A DNA stretch of 64,000 bases from an uncultured Pelagibacteraceae bacterium (GTDB lineage: Bacteria > Pseudomonadota > Alphaproteobacteria > Pelagibacterales > Pelagibacteraceae): the NCBI GenBank assembly GCA_902625715.1, contig CACOCP010000001.1:62001-126000 (forward strand). The letters are read 5' to 3'. The notes beneath the pieces are model-generated. The model was given only the letters and a program-made list of their open reading frames with translations, ran no database searches and was not told the origin of the DNA. This document shows positions 1 to 9,207 of this stretch, piece after piece (positions within the stretch are counted from its first letter, which is position 1; every line of letters starts with the position of its first letter). The translations under genes and the position numbers were made by a program.

Positions 1-176
1 CTAATAATTGTGATGGCCAAATTTTAGTCACTGATGATATTTTAGGACTAACTCAATCGAAAATAAAATTTGTTAAAAAATATATTGATTTAAGACGTTA
101 TATACGAGAAGGAATTAAGAAATTTACAAAAGAAGTTAAAAGCAAAAAATATCCTAGTAAAAAATATTCTTATTAA
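1..176 (+). CDS. panB: 3-methyl-2-oxobutanoate hydroxymethyltransferase, C-terminal end only
   Basis: Reading from base 3 gives 57 residues beginning NNCDGQILVTDDILGL and ending at TAA 174-176. The N-C-D-G-Q-x-L-V-x-x-D-x-L-G-L pattern is the conserved C-terminal part of PanB, the cytosolic enzyme that adds a hydroxymethyl group from methylenetetrahydrofolate to 2-oxoisovalerate in pantothenate synthesis. Only the last fifth or so of a roughly 265-residue family member is visible; the rest lies left of the window. The lysine-rich tail is usual for this AT-rich genome. Its stop overlaps the stop of the convergent TerC-like gene by 4 bases. Confidence 0.8.
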   Translation, partial: NNCDGQILVTDDILGLTQSKIKFVKKYIDLRRYIREGIKKFTKEVKSKKYPSKKYSY

Positions 177-784
177 AAATACTGCTTAAATTTCTCATTT
201 ATATTTATTATCTCTAAATCTACCATTCCACCAATTATTAATTGAATGGCTACTAGCAAAATAAACCCTAGACCTACATAGGCAATCCATAAATGTTTTT
301 GAATATAATTTGCTAAGTATGTCGCTAGAGCACCAGTTAATACTACTGATAAAACTAATCCAAATATCATAAATCCAAAGTTACCTTTTGAGGCTCCAAC
401 GACACCAATAACGTTATCAAAGCTAATTGTAATATCAGCAAATAGAACTTTGTAGATACTTTTAATAAATGAAGGTTCCATTGATTTCTTTTTTGGTGAT
501 TTAACTTTTTGAATTTCAAATAAATCTTTTCTTAAATCATTTACAATCCAAATTAGAAGTAAACCTCCTAAAATTTTGATAAAATAGAATTTAAAAAGGT
601 ATGTAGCAAATATTGCAAAAACCACTTTAAAAACAAGCGCACCGACCACACCCCAAAAGATAATTTTTTTTCTGTTTTTGGGAACAAAGTTTGCAGCAAT
701 TAATCCAATTATAATTGCATTATCTGCAGCTAAAATTATATCAATAAAGATTATTTGTAATAATATTAAGGATTGCTCTATCAA
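173..784 (-). CDS. TerC/YjbE-family integral membrane protein
   Basis: A 203-residue, very hydrophobic protein with about six to seven membrane segments. The N-terminal segment contains DIILAADNAIIIGL, and a related FADITISFDNVIGVVGA motif recurs near residue 120; this paired acidic D-N pattern is the hallmark of TerC proteins. Family members are linked to metal ion export (Mn2+ in characterised cases) or tellurite resistance, so inner-membrane metal export is the best inference, with substrate unknown. Length fits the short YjbE-like subgroup. No yybP-ykoY-type leader is recognisable upstream. It converges on panB with a 4-base overlap. Confidence 0.8.
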   Translation of the reverse strand: MIEQSLILLQIIFIDIILAADNAIIIGLIAANFVPKNRKKIIFWGVVGALVFKVVFAIFATYLFKFYFIKILGGLLLIWIVNDLRKDLFEIQKVKSPKKKSMEPSFIKSIYKVLFADITISFDNVIGVVGASKGNFGFMIFGLVLSVVLTGALATYLANYIQKHLWIAYVGLGFILLVAIQLIIGGMVDLEIININEKFKQYF

Positions 785-899
785 TTTAAAATTTTTACTT
801 TTTTATGAGTATAAAATACAATTTATAAAAAAATTCAATTATTATGCTAATTAAAATTTTTTCTGTATTGCTTCAGTTATATTATCTGTAAAAGGTTTG

Positions 900-1382
900 T
901 TAATACTTGGATTTTTCACCTGCTATAACAGCTTTAAGTTGATCATATTCTTCACAACCGCAACCTTTTAAAACCTCAAGTCTTTCCACAGCAAGGTTAT
1001 GTCTATTTGTTGCAACATATAATTCACCTAAATATTCGTTTATACCTTTATGTTTTGGATCAATAGCTAAACCTTGAAGGTAATATTTTTCACCGTTCTT
1101 AAAATCTCCCAGCTTTCTTGTTGTAAAACCTAAATAGTTTAGAGTGTCGGCTTTATTTGGTTTATTTTTATTTGACATCACTAAAAATTTTAAAGCTCTC
1201 TCATATCTTTTCTTTGCTTTATCTACTTTTCCATCTATTTCATACTTTTTTGCAGCTTTTATAAGTTTTACTGCTTTATCATAACTGGATTTAGTATCTG
1301 AGCTTGATGATGAGGAACCTGCAGCAAATGAATTGCTTGATAATCCCATAGTTAACAAAAGAACAACAAAAATTTTTTTCAT
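900..1382 (-). CDS. Secreted tetratricopeptide repeat protein
   Basis: 160 residues. A clear signal peptide (MKKIFVVLLLTMGLSSNSFA) precedes a serine-rich linker, so the protein should be periplasmic or lipid-free secreted. From about residue 33 onwards there are three to four TPR-like helix pairs (for example ADTLNYLGFTTRKLGDFKNG and GINEYLGELYVATNRH). A GCGCEEYDQL segment near the end is also seen in alphaproteobacterial TPR proteins. TPR domains bind other proteins; no partner can be named. The start ATG overlaps the stop of pxpA by 4 bases (ATGA), so the two are likely co-transcribed, although a functional link is not obvious. Confidence 0.75.
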   Translation of the reverse strand: MKKIFVVLLLTMGLSSNSFAAGSSSSSSDTKSSYDKAVKLIKAAKKYEIDGKVDKAKKRYERALKFLVMSNKNKPNKADTLNYLGFTTRKLGDFKNGEKYYLQGLAIDPKHKGINEYLGELYVATNRHNLAVERLEVLKGCGCEEYDQLKAVIAGEKSKY

Positions 1383-2155
1383 TTTTTAAATTTCTCCATT
1401 TTATTTAATGCTTTTAGTTCAAGACCATTTTCCAACAAGTTTCTCTTGATTAACCTTGCTGTATCTAATGAACTAAGATTATCACCATGTATGCACACAG
1501 AGTCTATTTCGCAAGGTATCTGCTTCCCACTGTGACAATTAAGTGACTGATTTTTTACCATGTTTAATACATGTTTTTTAGCTTCCTCAGGGTCGGTAAT
1601 AAGAGCATAAGATTTTTTTCTAGAAACTAAGTTTCCATCATCTTCATAGTTACGATCAGCGAAAATTTCACATGCAATGTTCATATTTAATTTTTTTGCA
1701 GCTATTTCCATTTTCGAACCAGTTGGAACTAAATAAATAATATCATCACCAATTTCATGAATAGCTTTTGCAAGAGTGATTGCTAAATCTAAATCTTCAC
1801 ATGCCATATTATTTAATGCACCGTGTGGTTTAATATGCGTAACTATTTCTCCATGATCTGATGCAATTTTTTGTAAAATCTCATATTGATCTAATATTAA
1901 TTTTCTTATTTCATTAGATGATAAATTCATTCTTTTTCTTCCAAAATTTTCTGGATCATTAAAGGATGGGTGGGCACCAATACTTACATTATTTCTTTTT
2001 GATATTTTAATAACATCATTCATCGTTTCTTCATCGCCAGCATGATAGCCACAGGCTATATTTGCTGAATTTACTATCTCGAGTAAATCAGGATCATGTT
2101 TATTCGAATGATGTTTAGATTTTTCACCTAAATCACAATTTATATTAATTTCCAT
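1379..2155 (-). CDS. pxpA: 5-oxoprolinase subunit A (LamB/YcsF family)
   Basis: 258 residues from the chosen start MEININCDLGE. A longer reading from 2185 adds ten residues (MPCYTLNFVA) that do not belong to the family and would overlap the divergent pxpB start, so I prefer 2155. Family motifs visible are INCDLGE at the N-terminus, NIACGYHAGDE, the IGAHPSFNDPENFGR stretch and VTHIKPHGALNN. PxpA works with PxpB and PxpC in ATP-dependent cleavage of 5-oxoproline (pyroglutamate) to glutamate, in the cytosol. Unusually it is divergent from pxpBC, with only 28 bases between, so a shared divergent promoter region is expected. Confidence 0.9.
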   Translation of the reverse strand: MEININCDLGEKSKHHSNKHDPDLLEIVNSANIACGYHAGDEETMNDVIKISKRNNVSIGAHPSFNDPENFGRKRMNLSSNEIRKLILDQYEILQKIASDHGEIVTHIKPHGALNNMACEDLDLAITLAKAIHEIGDDIIYLVPTGSKMEIAAKKLNMNIACEIFADRNYEDDGNLVSRKKSYALITDPEEAKKHVLNMVKNQSLNCHSGKQIPCEIDSVCIHGDNLSSLDTARLIKRNLLENGLELKALNKMEKFKK

Positions 2156-2183
2156 AGCAACAAAGTTTAAAGTATAACATGGC

Positions 2184-2858
2184 ATGATAAAAAATATATC
2201 AAATCTTGGTGACGCAGCAGTTTACTGTGATTTTGGTGATGAAGTTAATAAAGAAATAAATTCAAAAGTAATAAATTATTTTCAAAATTTAAAAGACTTT
2301 AAGTTTGAGGGGATTACAAATTTAACTCCGTCTTACAACAAGCTAATAGTTTCATTTGATTTATCAATTACTAATTTTGAAAAAACTAAAAAAATTATTG
2401 AAAACTTAGAGATAAAAAAAAATCACAGTATATCAAAAAAAAAAATTCAAATTCCGATATGTTGTGAGAAAGAATATGCATTGGATCTTAAAAAACTTGA
2501 GAGAAAATTAAATAAACCAACTGATGAAATTTTAGAAACATTTTTTTCAAAGGAATATTTCTGTTATATGACAGGTTTTATTGCAGGCATGCCTTTCTTA
2601 GGAGATATAGATAAGAATTTACATGCCAAAAGATTAGAAACTCCAAGAGTTAAAGTTCCTAAAGGTTCAATAGGTTTAACAGAACAATTTTGCAATATTT
2701 ATACCTTTGAAAGTCCAGGTGGTTGGAATATAATTGGCAATACACCCTTAAATGTTTTTAATTCACTTAATGAAGATAATCCAAACTTAATTAATCCAGG
2801 CGACACTGTTAGTTTTTTTAAAATCAATAAAGAAAAATATAAAAATTATAATGAGTGA
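2184..2858 (+). CDS. pxpB: 5-oxoprolinase subunit B (KipI-like)
   Basis: 224 residues with the PxpB/KipI signature: an N-terminal NLGDAAVYCDFGDEV strand, then a cyclophilin-like C-terminal half with GFIAGMPFLGDID, RVKVPKGSIGLTEQFCNIY and SPGGWNIIGNTPL. It forms the PxpBC complex in 5-oxoproline hydrolysis; the B. subtilis homologue KipI also inhibits a sporulation kinase, which is not relevant here. It overlaps pxpC by 8 bases. The coding sequence crosses runs of 9 and 11 adenines (2414-2422 and 2435-2445) without losing frame, a useful comparison for the broken gcvP. Confidence 0.9.
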   Translation: MIKNISNLGDAAVYCDFGDEVNKEINSKVINYFQNLKDFKFEGITNLTPSYNKLIVSFDLSITNFEKTKKIIENLEIKKNHSISKKKIQIPICCEKEYALDLKKLERKLNKPTDEILETFFSKEYFCYMTGFIAGMPFLGDIDKNLHAKRLETPRVKVPKGSIGLTEQFCNIYTFESPGGWNIIGNTPLNVFNSLNEDNPNLINPGDTVSFFKINKEKYKNYNE

Positions 2859-3795
2859 AAATTTTTTCAAAGTCATAAGAGCAGGGATCAATACAACTTT
2901 TCAGGATTTAGGTAGAAGTAATCTAAATCATATTGGAATTCCAATAAGTGGCGTAATGGATAAAAGAAATTATATTATAGCCAACAAAATTTTACAGAAT
3001 GTTCCAAGCCATCCAATAATAGAATTTGCATATCAAGGACCAAAATTAGTGTATTACGGCGAGCCTTTAAATATATTAGTCTCAGGAGACGTAAAATTTA
3101 AAATTTTTAAAAATAAAAATGAGATTGAGGGTAAATGTTATGAAATAATTACATTAGAGGATCATGATGAAATTGATTTAATTTCAACAAATAAATCTGT
3201 TTATGGTTATTTGGCAATTGGAGCTGACCTTAACATTGATTATCAATGGAAAAGCTGCTCTATAAACACAAAAGCTAATATCGGCTCAAATAATGGTAAA
3301 AAACTACAAGATAATCAAAAGATTGAAGTTTCAAAAATTAAAGAATTATCAAGAAGAAAATTAGATCACATTAATTCTAAAATTGAAAATATAAGAGTTA
3401 TAAAAGGAACTAATTTTCATTATTTCTCTAAAGAATCCCAAGCTAATTTTTTTAAAAAGGAATATAGCGTGACCAAACTTACAGATAGAATGGGAATGCG
3501 TTTAGAGGGACAGCGATTAGACAATATTGTTAATACCAATATTAAATCTGAAGGGCTTGTAAAAGGAGTTATACAAATTCCAGCTGATGGTAATCCTATT
3601 ATAATGCTTGCAGATCATGGTACGATTGGCGGATATCCAAAAATAGCTACTGTTATTAGTGCTGATTTCGATAAACTCTCACAATTAACACCTGGATCAA
3701 AAATAAAGTTTAAAGAAGTTAATTTAAAAGATGCAGAAACAATTTTTAAATTATATGAAATGGAAACAAATAATATAATTTCAAAAATATTGTGA
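2851..3795 (+). CDS. pxpC: 5-oxoprolinase subunit C (KipA-like, biotin-dependent carboxyltransferase family)
   Basis: 314 residues, normal for the family. Motifs are FKVIRAGINTTFQDLGR at the start, GIPISGVMDKRNY, SDRMGMR-like TDRMGMRLEG near residue 213 and IPADGNPIIMLADHGTIGGYP. It pairs with PxpB to make the phosphorylating half of 5-oxoprolinase. The gene overlaps pxpB (8 bases) and the following permease gene (4 bases), so pxpB, pxpC and the permease form one transcript. Glutathione genes occur further on in the window (gshA, gshB), and 5-oxoproline is a common by-product of glutamine and glutathione chemistry. Confidence 0.9.
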   Translation: MSENFFKVIRAGINTTFQDLGRSNLNHIGIPISGVMDKRNYIIANKILQNVPSHPIIEFAYQGPKLVYYGEPLNILVSGDVKFKIFKNKNEIEGKCYEIITLEDHDEIDLISTNKSVYGYLAIGADLNIDYQWKSCSINTKANIGSNNGKKLQDNQKIEVSKIKELSRRKLDHINSKIENIRVIKGTNFHYFSKESQANFFKKEYSVTKLTDRMGMRLEGQRLDNIVNTNIKSEGLVKGVIQIPADGNPIIMLADHGTIGGYPKIATVISADFDKLSQLTPGSKIKFKEVNLKDAETIFKLYEMETNNIISKIL

Positions 3796-4661
3796 ATATA
3801 ATTTCAAAAATACCAGGACCATTATTAGTATTTTTAGGTGCCTGTAGCCTTAGTTTTGGCGGTATGATTGTAAAGTCATTTGAAGGATCAACTTTATGGC
3901 AAATATTATTTTGGAGATCTCTTTTTTTTATAATTGTAGTATTTTTATTCTTAATAATTTCTTATAAACAAAAAATTTTTAGTGTACTTATTAAATCAGG
4001 TATTCCAGGTTTATTTGGTGGTTTAATTCTAGCAATAGGCTTTGCAAGTTATGTTTTTGCAATGTACAATACTACTGTAACAAACACTAATTTTATAATT
4101 CAGACACAAACGATATTTCTTGCTGTATTTGGATATTTATTTTTAAAAGAAAAAATATCCAAAATCACTTTAGCTTCAATCATACTAGCAATAGCCGGTA
4201 TAATCATGATGGTAGGTAATTCTTTATCTCCTGGAGAAATGTCCGGAAATATAGCTGCATTTTTAATGCCAATTTCATTCGCAATTTTAATTTTAGTAGT
4301 CAGAAAATATCCAGATGTTGACATGGTCCCACTTCAACTTGTAGCAGGTATTTTTGCAATGATTATTGGATACTTGATGTCACCAACTATTGCAATTTCC
4401 AGCCATGATATTTTTCTCGGATTTTTAGCTGGTTTTTTTCAATTAGGTTTTGGATTTATTTTTATTACAGTTGGTGCAAGATCAACACCTTCCGCATTTG
4501 TTGGAATTATTATGCTTACTGAGGCAGTTCTTGGACCTCTTTGGGCATGGATGTTTGTTAATGAAAACCCTTCATTCATTGTTTTAATTGGTGGGTCCGT
4601 AGTTATATTCGCAGTTCTATTACAGTTTTTATCTTTATTTTTTCAAAAAAAATCTGCATAA
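3792..4661 (+). CDS. EamA/DMT-family permease
   Basis: 289 residues with ten predicted membrane segments in two EamA repeats; the first repeat ends with TQTIFLAVFGYLFLKEKIS and the second with the LTEAVLGPLWAWMFVNENPS motif that closes many DMT permeases. It overlaps pxpC by 4 bases, which suggests a transporter for 5-oxoproline or a related amino acid, but this is inference from position alone; DMT proteins are often exporters and substrate cannot be read from sequence. It is the first of three EamA-type permeases in the window. The gap after it carries the gcv promoter and riboswitch. Confidence 0.85.
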   Translation: MNIISKIPGPLLVFLGACSLSFGGMIVKSFEGSTLWQILFWRSLFFIIVVFLFLIISYKQKIFSVLIKSGIPGLFGGLILAIGFASYVFAMYNTTVTNTNFIIQTQTIFLAVFGYLFLKEKISKITLASIILAIAGIIMMVGNSLSPGEMSGNIAAFLMPISFAILILVVRKYPDVDMVPLQLVAGIFAMIIGYLMSPTIAISSHDIFLGFLAGFFQLGFGFIFITVGARSTPSAFVGIIMLTEAVLGPLWAWMFVNENPSFIVLIGGSVVIFAVLLQFLSLFFQKKSA

Positions 4662-4685
4662 ATATTTATATTTTTCAATAAATTG

Positions 4686-4694
4686 TGTTATAAT
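4686..4694 (+). promoter_or_regulatory. Extended -10 promoter of the gcv operon
   Basis: The sequence TGTTATAAT contains a perfect TATAAT hexamer (4689-4694) preceded by the TG of an extended -10 element. No good -35 box is found 16-18 bases upstream. A start about seven bases downstream, near 4701, falls exactly at the first stem of the glycine riboswitch, which supports the assignment. The match is seen directly; promoter activity is inferred. Confidence 0.6.
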
Positions 4695-4698
4695 ATTT

Positions 4699-4842
4699 TA
4701 CGGGAGAGACTACTTAATGTAGCGCCGAAGGAGCAAATACCCAATAATCTCTCAGGCAAAAGGACCGTAAGTATTAACTCTGGAAAGAGATTAAGTTCTC
4801 GCCGAAGGAGCAAAACTCTCAGGCAACAAGACAGAGGGGATT
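4699..4842 (+). ncRNA. Tandem glycine riboswitch (two aptamers)
   Basis: Two glycine aptamers lie side by side in the leader of gcvT. Aptamer 1 (about 4700-4768) has the P1 strand GGGAGAG, the core GCGCCGAAGGAGCAA and the closing CTCTCAGGCAAAAGGACCG. Aptamer 2 (about 4777-4842) repeats the core as CGCCGAAGGAGCAAAACTCTC, followed by AGGCAACAAGACAGAG. The short linker between them is normal for cooperative tandem forms. Known members bind glycine and raise expression of glycine cleavage genes. The aptamer ends about 12 bases before the gcvT ATG, so control at translation start is possible; no clear U-run terminator is seen between them. Confidence 0.95.
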
Positions 4843-4853
4843 AAAGAGTTAAT

Positions 4854-5957
4854 ATGAATAAAAAAACACCTTTATACAATTTACATATCCAACATGGTGC
4901 AAAGATGGTTGAGTTTGCTGGTTATCAAATGCCCATACAATATAAGAGTGGAATAATCCAAGAACATAAATTTACAAGAGAAAATGCTGGTATATTTGAT
5001 GTATCACATATGGGACAGCTATTTATAACTGGTTCAGATCAGCTTACAGAGAATCTTGAAAAAATATTTCCAGTTAATTTAAAAAATTTAAAGACAAATC
5101 AAAGCAAATATTCTTTTTTAATGAATGAGCATGGAGGAATTTATGACGATTTAATTATTACTAAATTAAAAGATAGTTACTTAATTATTTTAAATGCAGC
5201 ATGTAAAAAGCAAGATTTTGAAATTATAAAAAAAAAATTAGATGACAAATATGAGATAAATTTAGATGAAAGCCTATCTTTGATTGCGATACAAGGACCA
5301 AAAGCAAAAGATGTATTAGGAAAGGTAGTCTCAAATATAAATAATCTTAAATTCATGAATGGAGGGGAATTTGAATATGATAATTCAAATATTTACATAA
5401 CAAGATCTGGTTACACTGGTGAAGATGGTTTTGAGATCTCTATAGATAACCAAAAAGCTGAAAAATTTGTTGATCGATTAATTAATTATGGTGCTAAACT
5501 CATAGGACTTGGTGCAAGAGATACGCTAAGATTAGAAGCTGGATTATGCTTATATGGTAATGATCTTGATGAAAAAACAAGTCCAATCGAGGCAAACCTG
5601 AAGTGGGCAATACCGAAATCTAGAGTTGATAGTAATTACCCTGGTTCAGATATTATAAAAAAACAAATTGATGATGGAGTAAAGACTTTAAGAGTAGGAA
5701 TCAAACCTGAAACAAGAGTTATAGCAAGAGGAAATACTAAAATTTTTGATCAGAACGATAAAGAAATAGGTAAAGTTACAAGTGGTACATTTGGACCAAG
5801 TGTTGAGTGCTCAATTGCAATGGGTTATGTCGAAAACAATTATTCACCAACAAATACAAAAATCTTTTTAGAAGTCAGAGGGAAAAAAGTTCCAGCTAAT
5901 GTTTGTGATTTGCCATTTTATAAAAAAAACTATGTAAAAGGAGAAAAAAATGTCTGA
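4854..5957 (+). CDS. gcvT: Glycine cleavage system T protein (aminomethyltransferase)
   Basis: 367 residues, normal length. It begins with [20 protein letters not shown] and has IFDVSHMGQ, the [11 protein letters not shown] motif, [18 protein letters not shown] and the C-terminal [20 protein letters not shown]. It transfers the methylene group from the aminomethyl-lipoyl arm of GcvH to tetrahydrofolate, releasing ammonia. First gene of gcvT-gcvH-gcvP, directly downstream of the glycine riboswitch, and overlapping gcvH by 8 bases. An A10 run at 5228-5237 is crossed in frame. Confidence 0.96.
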   Translation: MNKKTPLYNLHIQHGAKMVEFAGYQMPIQYKSGIIQEHKFTRENAGIFDVSHMGQLFITGSDQLTENLEKIFPVNLKNLKTNQSKYSFLMNEHGGIYDDLIITKLKDSYLIILNAACKKQDFEIIKKKLDDKYEINLDESLSLIAIQGPKAKDVLGKVVSNINNLKFMNGGEFEYDNSNIYITRSGYTGEDGFEISIDNQKAEKFVDRLINYGAKLIGLGARDTLRLEAGLCLYGNDLDEKTSPIEANLKWAIPKSRVDSNYPGSDIIKKQIDDGVKTLRVGIKPETRVIARGNTKIFDQNDKEIGKVTSGTFGPSVECSIAMGYVENNYSPTNTKIFLEVRGKKVPANVCDLPFYKKNYVKGEKNV

Positions 5958-6330
5958 GGCTAAGTTTTCCAAAGAGCATGAATGGATTACACTAGAGGGT
6001 GAGGTTGCAACTATTGGTATTACAAAACATGCAACAGAAATGTTAGGAGATATAGTGTTTGCTGAGTTGCCAGAAAAAGGCACAAATGTTGAAAAAGATG
6101 GAACTGCTGGCGTGGTAGAATCTACAAAAGCCGCAAGTGACGTTTACACACCTATCAGTGGAGAAGTAGTTGATATAAACCAAAATATAGTAGATGACCC
6201 TGCAAAAATTAATGAAGATCCCGAGGGTGCTGCATGGTTTTTTAAATTAAAAATAAAAGACGCCTCTGAATTAGATTCTTTAATGAACAAAGAGGAGTAT
6301 GAAAAATTTGCAAAGGAGACATCAAGTTAA
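5950..6330 (+). CDS. gcvH: Glycine cleavage system H protein
   Basis: 126 residues. The lipoylation motif [19 protein letters not shown] places the lipoyl-lysine at about residue 60, and EHEWI and [12 protein letters not shown] are also conserved. GcvH carries the aminomethyl intermediate between GcvP, GcvT and the L protein. The ATG lies just after an AAAGGAGAAAAA stretch at 5936-5947 that serves as a good ribosome binding site inside the end of gcvT. Its TAA shares one base with the gcvP ATG, so the two are translationally coupled. Confidence 0.96.
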   Translation: MSEAKFSKEHEWITLEGEVATIGITKHATEMLGDIVFAELPEKGTNVEKDGTAGVVESTKAASDVYTPISGEVVDINQNIVDDPAKINEDPEGAAWFFKLKIKDASELDSLMNKEEYEKFAKETSS

Positions 6331-9201
6331 TGTTACATAATTCACAGAAAGACTTTATAGGAAGACACATTGGTCCTTCAGATAATGACCAACAAAAAAT
6401 GCTTAAAGATCTTAATTTTAAATCATTAGATGATCTTATAAATAGTACTGTTCCAGAAAAAATACAGTTTAAAGGTGAATTAAATATTGGTGATTCAAAT
6501 TCAGAATACGAAGCACTTAGAAAATTAAAAGCAATCTCAAAAAAAAATCAAATTTACTCAAATTTTATTGGTATGGGATATTACGGGACTTATACACCAT
6601 ATGTAATTTTAAGAAATATTTTAGAAAATCCGGGCTGGTATACATCATACACACCTTATCAGCCAGAAGTAGCACAAGGAAGATTAGAGATGCTACTAAA
6701 CTTTCAACAAATGGTTGTTGATCTTACAGGGATGGATATTGCAAATGCATCTTTACTCGATGAAGGTACTGCAGCAGCAGAGGCCATGGGCTTAAGTCAT
6801 AGACTTAACAAAAGTGATAGTAATTTAGTTTTTATTTCAGAGAATTGTCATCCACAAACAATCGACGTTGTTCAAACTAGAGCAGAACCTATGGGTCTTA
6901 AAGTTCTTGTTGGAAATGAGGATAAAGTTTTAGATCAGCTAAAAGAGGATGTTGTTTGTGGAATTTTACAATATCCAGGAACTTTGGGCGACATTAAAGA
7001 TCCCAGTGAACATATAAGTAAAATTCATAAAAAAAAATGGTAAAGCAATCTTGGCTTGTGATTTATTGGCACTTGCAAAACTAAAAACACCAGGAGAACT
7101 TGGTGCAGATATAGCGGTTGGTAGCTCTCAAAGATTTGGTATTCCAATGGGTTATGGAGGACCGCATGCAGCTTTTTTTGCAACAAAAGATGAATTTAAA
7201 AGATCAATGCCTGGTAGAATTGTAGGTGTTTCAGTTGATAGACATGGAAATAAGGCTTACAGGTTATCACTACAAACTAGAGAGCAGCATATCAGAAGAG
7301 ATAAAGCAACAAGCAATATTTGTACGGCACAAGCATTATTAGCAATTGTATCAGCTGCTTATGCAATTTATCATGGACCAGATGGAATAAAAGAAATTTC
7401 TGAGAGAGTTTCACAACTAGCAAAAAACTTTGCCGATAAAATAAAACAATCTGGATATGAATTATATTCAGATTATTTCTTTGATACTGTAACTATTATT
7501 ACTAAAGAAAAGACTGATCAGATTTTTAAAAATGCTTTAGATCAAAAAGTAAATATTAGAAAAGTAAATTCAGAAATGCTTGCCATTTCATTTGATGAGA
7601 AAAAAAATGTTTATAGAGTTAATCAATTATTAAAAATTTTTAATGCAGCAGAGTCTATTAAAAAAGAAGATCCTACAGTAAGTTTACCTAACCTACCAAA
7701 AAATTTATTAAGAACTTCAAAATACTTAGAACATCCTGTTTTCAATTCATATCACTCAGAAACAGAAATGCTTAGATATCTTAAAAAGTTAGAAGATAAG
7801 GATATCGCGCTTAATAGAACTATGATTGCATTAGGATCATGTACCATGAAGTTAAATGCTACTGCAGAAATGATTCCTATTTCATGGAGAGAATTAGCTG
7901 AGCCCCATCCATTCGTTCCCGTTGAGCAAATGGAAGGATATAGAGCGTTGTTCACTGATCTTAAAAATTGGCTAAGATCAATTACTGGTTTTTCTGGTGT
8001 CTCACTTCAACCTAATGCAGGGGCTCAAGGAGAATATGCTGGATTAATGGTGATAAGAAAATACCATTTAGATAGAGGCGAACAAAACAAAAATATATGT
8101 TTAATACCAAGTTCAGCACATGGGACTAATCCAGCAAGTGCACAGATGGTTGGAATGAAGGTGGTTGTGGTCAATTGTGATAAAGAGGGCAATGTTGATT
8201 TTGATGATTTAAAGAAAAAAGCTGAAACCCACTCGGAAAATCTTGCAGCTTTGATGGTTACATATCCATCCACCCATGGAGTATTTGAGGAAAAAATAAA
8301 AGATATATGTGAATTAATTCATAAACATGGAGGCCAAGTTTATATGGATGGTGCAAACTTAAATGCACTTGTTGGTATAGCAAAACCAGGAAATTTTGGT
8401 CCTGATGTTTGTCATATAAACCTACATAAAACCTTTTGTATTCCTCATGGTGGAGGAGGCCCTGGAATGGGACCTATTGCATGTAAAAGACATTTACAGG
8501 TTTATCTTCCCAATCACCCAGTCGTTAAAGATTGTGGGCCTTCAACTGGAATTGGACCTGTCTCCGCAGCACCCTGGGGAAGTTCAAGCATTTTATCAAT
8601 TTCTTGGATGTATATTAAAATGATGGGCTCTCAAGGATTAAAACTTGCAACACAAATTGCGATACTAAATGCAAATTACATAGCAAACAGGTTAAAAGAT
8701 CATTATCCAATACTTTATAAAGGCTCAAATGGTAATGTGGCTCATGAATGCATTATTGATATTAGATCAATTAAAAGTGAAACAGGTATTACCGAAGAAG
8801 ATATTGCCAAAAGATTAATAGATTACGGTTTCCATGCACCTACAATGTCATGGCCGGTAGCTGGCACAATGATGATAGAACCAACTGAAAGTGAGAGCCT
8901 ATCTGAACTGGATAGATTTTGTGATACTTTGATTAGCATTAAATCAGAAATTGATATGATCAAGTCAGGTAAATTTGATAAAGTTGATAACCCAATAAAA
9001 AATGCTCCACATACCGATTTTGAATTAGCTTCAGATGAATGGACACATAAATATTCAAGAGAGCAAGCAGCTTATCCTGCAAAATTTTTAAGAGTAAATA
9101 AATTTTGGCCTCCAGTTGCAAGAGTAGACAATGTTTATGGAGATAAAAATATATTTTGTACCTGTCCAAGTATTGATGAATTTAAAGAAGATGCTGCATA
9201 A
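6330..9201 (+). pseudogene. gcvP: Glycine dehydrogenase (P protein), split by a single-base frameshift
   Basis: Two frames together give a complete P protein. The first (6330-7043, 237 residues) starts with DFIGRHIGPSDNDQQKML and runs to [10 protein letters not shown] then TAA. The second (continuing to 9201) resumes as [16 protein letters not shown] and contains the PLP-lysine motif [18 protein letters not shown]. Removing one A from the A9 run at 7029-7037 joins them into about 956 residues, the normal length of single-chain GcvP. Both halves are otherwise undecayed. This is therefore a recent mutation, a sequencing or assembly error, or a gene rescued by slippage. GcvP decarboxylates glycine and loads GcvH. 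Confidence 0.9.
7029..7037 (+). other. A9 homopolymer at the gcvP frameshift
   Basis: Nine consecutive adenines after the CAT codon at 7026-7028 put the gene out of frame; eight would give HKKNGKA and restore the family sequence. Homopolymer runs like this are prone to sequencing indels and to polymerase slippage in transcription. Longer runs in neighbouring genes (A11 in pxpB, A10 in gcvT) are in frame. Confidence 0.85.
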
Positions 9202-9207
9202 GTTTTA

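Noticed and set aside
850-905. Minus-strand peptide ...NKPFTDNITEAIQKKF just after the TPR gene, in another frame
   Set aside because: It looked like a possible frameshifted continuation, but the TPR protein ends naturally at GEKSKY and the fragment is too short to support.
2156-2185. Ten extra N-terminal residues on pxpA (MPCYTLNFVA)
   Set aside because: They do not match the family, and the start MEININCDLGE at 2155 does; the longer reading would also overlap the divergent pxpB start.
2414-2445. A9 and A11 runs in pxpB as possible slippage sites
   Set aside because: The frame is intact across both, so nothing points to recoding there.
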